DNA of 64,000 nucleotides from Meconema thalassinum. Its lineage: Eukaryota > Arthropoda > Insecta > Orthoptera > Tettigoniidae. The stretch spans positions 127,908,346 to 127,972,345 of the forward strand of contig OX336388.2 of NCBI GenBank assembly GCA_946902985.2. The letters run 5' to 3'. Position numbers and translations under genes: made by a program. The notes under the pieces were generated by a model. That model was not told where the DNA came from. It did no database searches and saw only the letters and a program-made list of their open reading frames with translations. Below, piece by piece: positions 54,701 to 64,000 of this stretch (the stretch's first letter is position 1; each line of letters begins with the position of its first letter).

Positions 54701-55242
54701 TTCATCCCTTAGGTTAATTCTTTGTACAGGCAACCCTCACAGGTACCTTACAGTATTTCAGAAATACTAGTTTGCAGAGAGTTCTTAACTCTTCTAAGGC
54801 AGGAAAATCTGTAGAAGGACTAAAACATAGTTTTAAGTAACATGTATTCTTAAATTCGTACGGAAAATATCATTAACGTCTGAAATCCTTGATCCAAGCT
54901 TTTGAATGAATTGCCAAACTGCCCCCCCCCCCCCCTGAAAATTTGCCGCTTTAGGCTGCAGCCTATTTAGCCTATTTAGAAATACAGCCCAGGCAACTCA
55001 CAACAAATTGTATTGTGCACTTTGCAAAATATATTTCATAAAAAATACTAAAATGTTTTCTATGAAATAAGATATGTAAGTTTCTTTTATAAATTCTGAA
55101 TGTAGCCTACATCTGATGCTTTTCTCAAAATGACATTGCCTTTCCAGAATCGCCAGTAGTGGATAGTAATAATGAAACGTATTTTAAGAGGGGCCCGAGG
55201 AGATAATTGCATAGGGGCCCTTAAATCCTCTCGGTGACCCTG

Positions 55243-56649
55243 ACCAGCAGCCACTATGGACTCCCATGATCTCAATATAGGAACAAACAAGTAGACCATC
55301 ACACTATACAACCTGAAATGAATCACATAACTCACCATGCTTTTAAGGTTCACCATTCACTGGAACTTCACTCCAAAGAGCAACAGAATAGCTGGGATTG
55401 GAACCTTACTTCAAATAAAACATAGCCAACCCGCAGTCGGGCTAATTACAATTTAGCGGCAGGGCAAATAAATGACGACAAACGTAAACTGTGGCATAAC
55501 TTCTCACTGAAATGATTACTGGCTAAAAACTTACCCTTCAAAGAATATGGACTGAGAGTCTTAAAAAGAAGTAGAGCCATGAAAGGCGGATAAGAAACTG
55601 GGGAAGATCTCCTTAAAAAAATGGAAAAGGGGGAGACTGGACCCAGCTGAGAAATCCTTCCAGATCTTCAATTCCCGAGCTCAAACCCGCGGGTGTTAAA
55701 CGCTGTAGCATAATTCTGGGTGAACCATATAGCCCAGGCATTTTAGTCTAAAAATCGTCAAAACCTAGAAAAAAATCATGTAAAGCTAATTTTCTCAGAA
55801 TTTGATAATTTGACCCTGGGGAACAACATACTAAAATTTTCCAAGCTTCCGATGACGGCTTCCTTGTTTTCCAGGCCTGGAAACCTGGAATTTCAGGATA
55901 TTCCTGGAGCGCCCACAAAAACCGAATCGTTTATCCAAAATTGACAAAGTATGGTATTAAATGAAAGAGGAAAACATGCAGGTTCTAAAAAAACGTAAGA
56001 AAAGCAACATTCGGTCACTTCCGGTCGATAAAAGAAACGAAAAAAAAACGCGCAAAATTCAATTTTATAAATTTTGTTTTCAATCAACGCGGTTTTAAGT
56101 GACCAAAACATGGGGTAAAGGAAAATAAGCTAAACAGAACGAAAGAGCATGTTTTTAGCTTTCCAGAAGTGTATTTTTTGTTCGTACGTCTAATAATGCA
56201 CGAGCTACTGCCAGAATAAGTTGAACGCCACGTTGAGTTGGTTACGCGACGCCCATGTAAAAATCATAAAACGACGCAAGATTTGCTAAATGAATAACAA
56301 AGGCCGACAAAAAAACACACTCACATGTACAGTTGATAACATGCATTTTAATGAACATTTGGTTAGTGGATTTAACAGCGACAATTAAAAAACAAAAACA
56401 ATTGTGAAATTTAAAAAATATTTGGTGCAATATTGTACATGTAGGGTCGACTAATGTCCTACGTCGGTGCACTGCCGGCAGTGGTCGGTGTCTATGGCTG
56501 GCACGGCCTCCTCTTGGAAAGTAAAAGAAAATTAACAGCTCTTTTTCGTGAAATCGTTCGAATGATTACAATGACAGAAATATGTATAAAAATATAAATA
56601 AGTCCTAGGCTTATAGACACACAAAAGCATGTGAAACATGAAATCTATA
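55243..56649. other. Unassigned sequence
   Basis: No ORF with recognisable motifs, no tRNA boxes, no tandem array seen. Confidence 0.35.
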
Positions 56650-57601
56650 AACTAAATGTTACAGCAGCAGCTGATATATTTCGTTGACGTGGTACTGCTT
56701 TCCGAGGTAAAGTAGGGCCTGGTGTAGACGTCATAACACCACCCATGTTGTGAAACGTCCCGTGTCTGGTCTGCGTGCGCACATTCAAGTCAGTGTTATC
56801 AAAGGAATATTGAACAAATTCTTTGTTCGGCTCTGCTTCGCCAAGCTGTTCTTCGCCTGTGTCATTTTCACTCTCGTGAAAGCTATTACGTTATTCTCAT
56901 AACAAAGAACCTCGTTGTAGGACACGGAGAAACCCATGTTATGAAGAAGATCTACAAGCTGCCGCGACCCGTAGTGTCGGTGGACATACACGCCAACTGC
57001 CAACAAGATAGGAGATAAAAAGGACTTCGGACGACAAGCTGAAATAATTGCCTGCCCAATGGCTTTTTTCTTGGCGGATTTGCCGGGTGCGCCCTCTAAC
57101 TTGGTCGTGATTATCCGATCAAGAAATAGAGCTAGAGTATTCGGTAGAACGTCGGCATCTAACGACTGCTCTTCTGCGGACGGATATTCCTCCAGATTAT
57201 ATGCACGCGTCCGATTATCTTCTTTTATAATTTGAGCGGCCTTTTCTACGATTCGCCGACGTTCATCGGCCTCGGACTTCCCACGTTCCTCGTACCATTT
57301 GTCTTGCAAGATGTTTTTGCCGTTTCTTTCATATTTTAACGCAGTTTCGACCTGGCAGCTCGGTGATGAAGATTCGCTGTCCATAGTGGCTAAGTAGTTT
57401 TTCTTTGAAATACTTTTGCACGTATGGGTCACATTCCATTTGTTTACATCCTTTCTCAAGGTAGTCATGAAGATCACCAAGCGCGAACTGGCAATCTTCA
57501 TTGGTCTCCAAGAACGTACAGAGCTTTTCAAAGGCGTCGTGTTTTTCGGGGTCCGCAGAACGGCCTCCAAAACGCCTCCAGATACAAATCGGAGGTGACA
57601 T
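56650..57601 (-). pseudogene. Frameshifted gene of an uncharacterised invertebrate family
   Basis: Three successive minus-strand frames form one protein. Part 1 (57601 to about 57345): FEKLCTFLETNEDCQFALGD, then EKLLSHYGQRIFITELPGR. Part 2 (about 57345 to 56845): NILQDKWYEERGKSEADERR, RRIVEKAAQIIKED, IGQAIISACRPKSFLSPILL and GFSVSYNEVLCYENN. Part 3 (about 56842 to 56650, no ATG at its start): NKEFVQYSFDNTDLNVRTQT, TRHGTFHNMGGVMTSTPGP, ending in TFSL. The order and motifs resemble large unannotated proteins common in arthropod, cnidarian and fish genomes that I believe are mobile-element associated; I cannot name a function. Two single-base frameshifts make it a pseudogene, unless the assembly is wrong. 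Confidence 0.6.
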
Positions 57602-57629
57602 TCTCGATGATATTTGGTATGCAAAGTTT

Positions 57630-58165
57630 AGAGCTGTTGACTTGCATATATTCTGATTTATAGATATTAGGGTAAAACGATGGAGAGAGCATTTATTTAC
57701 AGTTGGCAGCTCTGCTGGCTCTTAAGATACGCATATTCATATGAGTTATGGTACAAAAGTCACATACGAAATTTGGTTGAAATCCATCTGTTAGTATAGA
57801 AGTTACATGCATTTAAAATTTGGACCTATCAACAAGCTTAGAATCATGCTGGCAGCACTGACGTATACTAGGTACTCCAAATTAATGTAGAAGGTCATGT
57901 ACTATACGTGTGCAAAGATTCGAGCTCTTGGTTTGCATACTATCTGATATATTGGTATTAGGATTTAAAAAAATAGAGAGAGTATTTATTAACAGTTGGC
58001 AGCACTGGTTGCTCTTAAGAATACGCATAGTCATATCTGTTATTGTTCACATAGTACTTACGAAATTTGGTTGAAATCCAATTGATAGTGTAGAAATTCC
58101 ATGCATTTAAAAATTGGACTTATCAGCTGGCTTAGAATTATATTGGCAACACTGGAAATTAAACT
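57630..58165. repeat. Tandem duplication of an about 300-bp segment
   Basis: ACAGTTGGCAGC, CTCTTAAGA, ACGAAATTTGGTTGAAATCC and GCATTTAAAA recur in the same order at about 57697-57890 and 58000-58165, diverged by roughly 20%. Confidence 0.7.
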
Positions 58166-58387
58166 GAAATATTATTATCTATATGTGTGACAACTTTGGA
58201 ATAGCTCTCATGCATATCTTCCAGAATATCCAACATGGAGCTCAAATTGCAATGCGATTTTTCAGCAGTCGGTAGCACTGACGTCATTTTCAATATAGCC
58301 TTGAGATATTCCGGCATAGATCTTTACTCTTACCAAATTTGGTTTCGATAGCTGCAGCCGTTTAGGAGTTGATAAGGGGAGACACAC

Positions 58388-58440
58388 TCACAGACAGACA
58401 GACAGACAGACAGACAGAAGGACAGACAGACAGACACACA
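58388..58440. repeat. (CAGA)n microsatellite
   Basis: About 12 ACAG/CAGA units with one interruption, downstream of a GATAGCTGCAGCCGTTTAGG phrase common in dispersed repeats. Confidence 0.93.
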
Positions 58441-58479
58441 TTTTCCCGAATCGATCTCAAAATGAGAAAAATAGGCTAA

Positions 58480-59180
58480 AAATATCAGGGTCCATAGCTT
58501 GATAATAATTTTAACTAATTTCTAACAGTATTTACTAACTAATGTGCATGTTGGCTACAAACATGGTTCTCTGATGTCGTCAAGGCATGAATTCTACAAT
58601 TCTCAAATTCTGTTCGATGAGAGTTATTGGACGTTCAATTTGTCCTGGTGAACAATTTATTTTATTTGACCCTGGAATTTTTCCCCGGCAACCTTCAAAT
58701 GGGTTAAGACGAATAATGTTTATAAATAAAAGATTCAAACCAATTTTCGTTTACGAAATTGATTTGGAACATGTTTTATTGCTATTCGCGTTTCACATCC
58801 GCCAGACCCCAAAACCACCGTCAGATCAAAAATGTATAATAATGTATATATCTACTGTATGTATCACGTCTATCACGTCCTTGGGGATCCGATAATTACC
58901 GCAATGTTGTACCAATTACTTTCAAATTTGTACATAATATATACGGTAACCCTTTAAAATGTCGGTCGAGTTCGTTAATGGGTAAAATCGGACCTAGGGG
59001 GTGAAAAGTAAAATATTTCTATAACAGTCTTAATATGTGAAATATCGAATCCATTCAAAGTTCATACTATTCTAGATTAAGGGCCAAAAGCTTATCTCCG
59101 TAAAGTTTATCGATAGCACCAACCATTGGGCAAAGAGGTGGGGAAAATGGATTTTTGAGAGGGGAAAAAATCATACCTCC
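58480..59180. repeat. R1-type repeat, copy C left part
   Basis: From about 58785 it follows R1 (CCCCAAAACCACCGTCAG, ATATGTGAAATATCGAATCC). The preceding 58480-58640 recurs at 63820-64000 (CAGGGTCCAT, TAATGTGCATGTTGGC). Interrupted at 59181 by a LINE. Confidence 0.65.
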
Positions 59181-59775
59181 CTTCTTCTTCTTCTTCTTAG
59201 TGTCATCACGGGGTCCGCTTTTTGGTTCAATGCACGCCATTTCTTGCGATCTAATGCTTCGCGCGATTTCAAGTTTCTTGATCGTAAATCTGTGTTAATA
59301 GTGTCCAGCCACCGCAATTTTGGTCTCCCACGCTGTCTCTGGCCGTCGACCGTTAGATGGTAGGCCGAGCCAATGACTGAACTTGTTCATACCAACGGAG
59401 TCTCCATTCCTACATTTTCTCATTGATTGGAGCCACGCCAGCTATATGTCGAAACGTTGTGTTGGGGATATGGTCGAGCAGAGAAATGTCTAAAGATCTT
59501 CGCAGCATCCGCATTTCCATGACATGAAGTGAGTGCTCAGCACTTCTAGGTGCTGGCCAATACTCGGTACCATATAATGCAACTGGTCTCACCATTGTGC
59601 GGTGTATCTTTGATGTCAGGTGGATAGGCATCTTCTTATCACAAAGAACACCGGTGACATCTCTGAATCGCATTGATTCCTGCTCGCACATCTTCATTCA
59701 CAGTGCTGTCGCTATTCAATCGTGAGCTTAGGTATCGGAATGTATTTACCTTGGTAAGAGGAGCTCCATTAATAC

Positions 59776-61054
59776 CTACCCTCCAGGGAATGGAATCGTT
59801 CCGAGGTATTCAGTCTTGTGGATGTTCAAACGAAGACCAAATCCTTGCAGACGATCATGCCATGTCTGCACTTGGGTTTCAAAATCCTTCCTGGAGTCTG
59901 CCGCAAGCATCACATCATCAGCGTATAGCAATGTCCATGGGACACACTTCTGCAGGTCTCGCGTTATGGAATTCATGACGATAACAAAGAGCAGGGGAGA
60001 CAGAGCTGAGCCTTGATGAACCCCAACTGTCACAGGGAAGCTGTCAGTCAGTCCTGCAGGGCATCGCACGTGGCTTTTGGTTTTGTTGTACAGTATTTTT
60101 TACCCAGTTTATATACATTTCTGGAACTTGATGATCTCGGAGAGCGTACCAAATCATCTGGTGTGGTACTCGATCAAATGCCTTCTCGAGGTCAAGGAAA
60201 GCAAGATGTAGTGGCCTCCTCTTCTCGCGGAATTTCTCCATCAGCTGGTGCACAGCAAAGATTGAGTCTATCGTGCCACATCCTTTCACAGACCCACATT
60301 GATTTGCTGAGAGCTGTACTATGTTTCTCAGCCTATTGTCTAGGATACGTTCGAATAGTTTCATAGTGTGGGAGAGAAGTCTAATTGGACGGTAATTGGT
60401 ACATTCAGCTGGGTCACCCTTACCCTTAAAGATAGGTACTGTGATACTACCGGTAGTTGACCAATCTGTAGGTATTTGACCACAGAGAATAATTGAATTG
60501 AAGAACTCTGTCAGCCAGGTGGTCGCGTTGTCAGTAAGTTCCTCAATTTTCCAGATGTCTGCAGGAAGGTCATCTACCCCTGGGGCCTTTCCATTTTTCA
60601 TGCTACGAATGGCAACTTTGACTTCATCTTCAGTGATACGAGGTTCTGGTCCAGCCGTAACATTCTTGTCTGGTATTTGTGGGTGGGGGAATTCAGTGTT
60701 GAATACTTCACTAAAATACTCTCGCCAACGGTGCAGCATCATCTTGCTATCGTGAAGTCGTCGACCATTCTTATCCTTCACACACATATAGTGTTCTATA
60801 TCCTGACCTGCTCTACACCGTGCTCGGGCAAGTCGGTAGATAATTTTGTCTCCGTCTTTAGTTGTCAGTTGATCATATAAATGTTTGTAGTGATCTACTT
60901 GAGCCTCAGCAACTGCTCTTTTTGCCTCCTTCTTGGTGGCTTTGTATTTCCGAAGATTCTCCTCAGACGGGAATGTTCGCAACTGTTTAAAAGCTTCTTT
61001 TTTCATGCACCATTTCCTGTACCTTGTCTGTCCACAACCACGTCTGTTTATCAA
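59776..61054 (-). pseudogene. Reverse transcriptase of the nested RTE-type LINE
   Basis: GSITVPIFKGKGDPAECTNY, LAFLDLEKAFDRVPHQMI (catalytic D), then in another frame GVHQGSALSPLLFVI and LLYADDVMLAAD (YADD). At least one frameshift near 60060 separates the parts, and two more separate the endonuclease and C-terminal frames. Confidence 0.8.
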
Positions 61055-61125
61055 TTCTGCTTGTACCTGGCTGTGTTACACCAAGCTCATTGATCTATAC
61101 TAGTTACGCAGTTGTTGAATGATGC

Positions 61126-61899
61126 TCAAGTATAATCCGTATTAACAGAATCAACTGGAGGGAACAAAATCTTCTCACTGAATGCCACTTTATGGTCTTG
61201 TAGCTTCCACCATTTGATTTTGGCATGACCTTTTACATAGGGTTTTCTTATGTAACCTTTCATTCTAAGATCGGTAACTAGCAGTTTATGCTGGGGGGCT
61301 AAGTATTCAGATGGTATGACCTTAGTGTCTATGACAATTGGGAAATCTCGCCTGCGAAGTAAAACATAGTCAATCTGAGTATTGTGTCCTCCACTAGTGT
61401 AGGTGATCAGGTGTGATTTGCGTTTCTTAAAGAAGGTGTTAGTGATAATTAGATCATTTGCTTCAGCAAATCCAAGGATCCTGTTCCCGTCTTCATTTCT
61501 GAGATCGTGGCCAAAATTTCCATGGCATTCATACCCCTCGCTGGTACTGCCAACATGTCCATTAAGATTTCCACAAAGTAGAAATAGGTCTTCTTCATTG
61601 CACGTCGTAACGGCATCTTGAAGTTCGTTCCAGAATGTGTATTTATCTGTCTCATCACAGCCTGTCTGAGGGGCATACGCTGAAAAGATGTATACGGCGA
61701 GTTGGGGTGTCGATAACTGCTGACATGAGACGATCGGAGTAGCGATGGCAGCTGATACTTGGTTGCGAAGTTTTTCATTCACTACAATAGCGACTCCCTG
61801 GCTATTAGTCGTACCATGATAGATCATCTTATACCCTTCTCCAATGTCTCTAGATTTCTCCCCTTTCCACCGTGCCTCTTGCAGACAAGCCAGATCCAC
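61126..61899 (-). pseudogene. EEP endonuclease of the nested RTE-type LINE, N-terminally truncated
   Basis: Begins at DLACLQEARWKGEKSR (the catalytic Glu is present), then SAYAPQTGCDETDK, FLLCGNLNGHVG (N where the D of GDxN is usual) and LAPQHKLLV where SDHxLV is typical; both changes suggest loss of activity. The first about 15 residues of the domain are missing. Confidence 0.75.
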
Positions 61900-61929
61900 G
61901 CAACTATTTTAAAAGGGACCAATAGTCCT

Positions 61930-62348
61930 GTCGCCTCCGTAGCGTAGCGGTCAGCATGGTTAGCTGCCGCCCCGGGGGTCCTGGGTTCGATTCCCGGCTC
62001 TGCCACGAAATTTGAAAAGTGGTACGAGGACTGGAACGGGGTCTACTCAGCCTCGGGTGGCCCAAATGAGTAGAGGGGGTTCGATTCCCCCTCAGCCATC
62101 CTCGAAGTGGTTTTCCGTGGTTTCCCACTTCGTCTTCGGGCAAATGCAGGGATGGTACCTTCTTCAAGGCCACGGCCGCCTCCTTCCCTCTTCCTTGCCT
62201 ATCCATCCTCACCAGTTGTATCCCTTCCGATTCGATGTTCCCAGCTCTAGGACACTGCCCGTAGAGGCGGTAGTGGTGAGTTCCCTCGCTGAGTCCGTGG
62301 GTTCCACCAACCTGGAGGGTAAACGACTAAAAAAAACAACAAAAAAAG
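61930..62348 (+). mobile_element. tRNA-derived SINE, family S3, full-length
   Basis: CGTAGCGTAGCGGTCAGC (A box) and GGGTTCGATTCCCGG (B box), body with TGGTTTTCCGTGGTTTCCC and a tail ACTAAAAAAAACAACAAAAA. Flanked by a 10-bp duplication CAATAGTCCT (61920-61929, 62349-62358). Confidence 0.9.
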
Positions 62349-62361
62349 CAATAGTCCTCTA

Positions 62362-62718
62362 AAGTTTGCCATGGTGGGTGAGTGGTTAACGTGTCGGACT
62401 ACCAACCCCCAAGCTTGCAGGTTCGCTCCTGGCCGTGGTAAGTGTTTTTTTTTTTTTTTAAGGCGCATGTTAAAGAACCCATTTGAATTTAGTAAGCCGT
62501 GTTCATAATGGCAAAATTAAACTCGGGATTTTCCGACAGCACAAAGTTCCTCTATTCTCTACTAGAAAGCGCTCTAGTGTCAAGGAGCTTAGATATCTAA
62601 CATCCTTGACTTTCATAGCGTTCCAAGGAACGTCGAAATTCGACATGCAAGCTGCCCACTGGGTGTCAAATAACAACGCTTGCACCCGGCATCCGAGGCC
62701 ATACGATATTATTATTAT
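62362..62718 (+). mobile_element. SINE, family S4, full-length
   Basis: Head GGTGGGTGAGTGGTTAACG (A box) and CAGGTTCGCTCCTGG (B box), a T-run at 62445-62459, then the family body and an ATTATTATTATT tail. Flanked by the 10-bp duplication TAGTCCTCTA (62352-62361, 62719-62728). Confidence 0.85.
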
Positions 62719-62728
62719 TAGTCCTCTA

Positions 62729-62975
62729 TAAAGTACCGTACCTAAACCTGTGTCTGAAAGAATTGATGATACGGTATGACCCACCCTTAGACCTACGCCA
62801 AGGGCAAAAAGTTTTCGGAATTATTATAAGAAGTTGGGGCTTCTCGTATGCTCAACATGTAGAACATTTTTTTTGTAGTTATACGGCAATTGATAAATTT
62901 GTGATTTCGATATATTTTTCTTTGTCCGGTAAAATCTATCTCCGCCTTTCAGCAGCGTGCCTTGGGTGTTGACAC
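62729..62975. repeat. R1-type repeat, copy C right part
   Basis: TGTCTGAAAGAATTGATGAT, then ACGCCAAGGG and TTTTCGGAATTAT continue R1 where the copy was split at 61929. Confidence 0.65.
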
Positions 62976-63317
62976 ACGTAGGTAGAAAACAGTTGACGGA
63001 ACAATGAGCTATCCTAAAAACAATAAACACATGGCGGGTGTTAATTGATCGTGCGTGCAAGGACAATGATGTGTGGGCAGTGCCGGTACAGACATTCACC
63101 GCACACCGTGATTTATCTGCGAATTGCAGATTCCAGACGTTCCAGGAGAATAAATCGACCAATTGTGTCAAGAACGTCCAAGGGACAACAGTTAAAAGGA
63201 GAGAGTCGTGTTGCCATAGTCAGGTATAGATCTACTTGTATAATAATAAACAATCGCTGTTTAGTCAGTCAACCATTAATGTGCCCAAATACATTTGTCG
63301 GGGAATAACAAGCACTT

Positions 63318-63410
63318 ACACTAAAGTCCGGATTATCCGAAAATGATGGACCAAGGGTCATTCGGCTATTCCAAACTTCGGACAAGCCGAAATAATTATA
63401 TTTCCGCGAT
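63318..63410. mobile_element. Possible Tigger/pogo-like transposon end
   Basis: AAGTCCGGATTATCCGAAAA, then TTCGGACAAGCCGAAA, resemble the ends of Tigger-like elements. Only one end is seen, no transposase. Confidence 0.25.
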
Positions 63411-64000
63411 AAAGCGAGCATAGGGCGCCTACGATAGTTCGCTCATTCACCCCATCTATAAATCAATCTTAAAATGGGGATTTTAAAACTGTAAAATAAC
63501 GAATTTCATGATTGAGCTCGGTAAGTACAGACCCTCTAATGAAATAACATCTTTTTTCTTTCTCGATTCGGTTAATTGGGACTGACTGGCCTGGAAAAAT
63601 TAATGTGAATTAATTATACACTGGTGCATTTTTCTAACTAACGGTGGGAAGCAACCGTTTGTGGTTGGCAATGTTACTGTTTTTAGAGCTATTTTGTCTT
63701 GTATATTTGGACTATAACTCTAAACATAACTATTGAACATAACTATTCATCGATAGAGGACATTTTACCCCTTAAACCATATCTACCAATGACACAGTTG
63801 AAAATAGGTCGTACACAGTTTAAAATCTATCAGGGTCCATCACTTCATGTACCGGTAAGAATTTTAACTCATTTCCAACAATGCTTACTAAAAAGTAGTA
63901 AAAGTAATGTGCATGTTGGCAACAAACATGGTTCTTTGATGTTATTCTACAGTTTTGATATATGGCGCGATGAGAGTCTTCGAACGTTCGATTTGCTCTC
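63411..64000. other. Unassigned sequence, ending in a repeat also at 58480-58640
   Basis: No ORF with motifs. From 63820 it matches 58480-58640 in the same orientation, including ATGTGCATGTTGGC and AACATGGTTCT. Confidence 0.45.

Larger units (their letters stand above)
52270..54992. mobile_element. hAT-like element, inner, non-autonomous
   Basis: Left end CAGGGCCGGATTTAAGAG with GCCGCCTATAGGCTAAAG; right end, reversed, CTGGGCTGTATTTC with GCAGCCTAAAGCGGCAAA. Flanks GAACTCAC and GCAACTCAC suggest an about 8-bp duplication. No transposase frame. A truncated LINE is inserted in its middle and about 700 bp of unidentified sequence (53980-54700) is also inside. Confidence 0.5.
52165..55242. mobile_element. 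hAT-like element, outer, non-autonomous
   Basis: Left end CAGGGCCGCCGAGAGGGAGG; right end, reversed, CAGGGTCACCGAGAGGATTT. Such CAGGG... ends are typical of hAT transposons. Flanks share only ACCA, so the expected 8-bp duplication is not convincing. It contains the inner hAT. Confidence 0.45.
59181..61903 (-). mobile_element. RTE-type LINE, 5'-truncated and frameshifted, nested in R1
   Basis: 3' tail is an (AAG)n run (TTCTTCTTCTTCTTC at 59182). Minus-strand frames encode endonuclease (61126-61899), RT (60044-61054 and 59776-60069) and the C-terminus (59410-59697). R1 sequence resumes at about 61904, which fixes the 5' end. Confidence 0.82.

Noticed and set aside
61936..62010. Possible functional tRNA gene (A and B boxes)
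   Set aside because: The head continues into a SINE body with a 3' tail and target duplication, and a cloverleaf acceptor stem could not be closed.

Overview
The window is eukaryotic, from an animal with a large, repeat-choked genome. The one host gene I recognise has short exons with GT-AG introns, and the repeats (RTE-type and jockey-like LINEs, Penelope-like elements, a Gypsy LTR element, mariner, PIF/Harbinger, hAT and several tRNA-derived SINE families) point to an arthropod, most likely an insect. The abundance of long introns and LINE/SINE debris suggests a large-genome lineage such as the orthopteroid insects, but I cannot fix the species.

The host gene is an SH2B/Lnk-type adaptor on the minus strand. 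Its first coding exon is at 36687-37349 (N-terminal dimerisation region and start of the PH domain), followed by 36497-36598, 7789-7910 (end of the PH domain) and about 2625-2834 (proline-rich linker). Splice phases match at every junction. The SH2 domain is not in the window and should lie beyond the left edge. Two introns of about 5.0 and 28.6 kb hold most of the repeats in the left half.

Region by region. 1-2.5 kb: jockey-like LINE remnant and SINEs. 2.9-6.4 kb: Penelope-like (PLE) material with hammerhead ribozymes, a decayed reverse transcriptase and GIY-YIG endonuclease, split by a later LINE insertion. 6.4-15 kb: SINEs, a LINE tail, a 647-bp mariner deletion derivative, another hammerhead-bearing PLE remnant, an RTE-type LINE fragment, and a 90-bp near-perfect palindrome. 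15.4-23.6 kb: a young Gypsy-type LTR retrotransposon (minus strand) with 1,360-bp LTRs, a TSD and a gag/pol frameshift heptamer, lacking most of integrase. It sits inside a 296-bp satellite array that inverts at about 24455. 26.5-31.6 kb: arrays of 73-bp and 117-bp repeats and a 4.5-kb unit with about 113-bp terminal inverted repeats. 32.0-35.1 kb: a LINE with an uninterrupted 991-codon ORF. 36.5-38.2 kb: 5' end of the SH2B gene. 38.4-41.6 kb: a second, broken LINE.

41.6-64 kb holds no host gene that I can recognise. A composite repeat appears twice in tandem (from 42548 and from 47086); each copy was later broken by different insertions (a 3.06-kb unidentified insert and a SINE in one, a PIF/Harbinger transposon and a SINE in the other). 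Further right are two nested hAT-like elements containing a truncated sister of the intact LINE, a frameshifted gene of an uncharacterised invertebrate family (56.65-57.6 kb), and another composite-repeat copy split by an RTE-type LINE and two SINEs. All identifications rest on reading motifs by eye; no database search was run.
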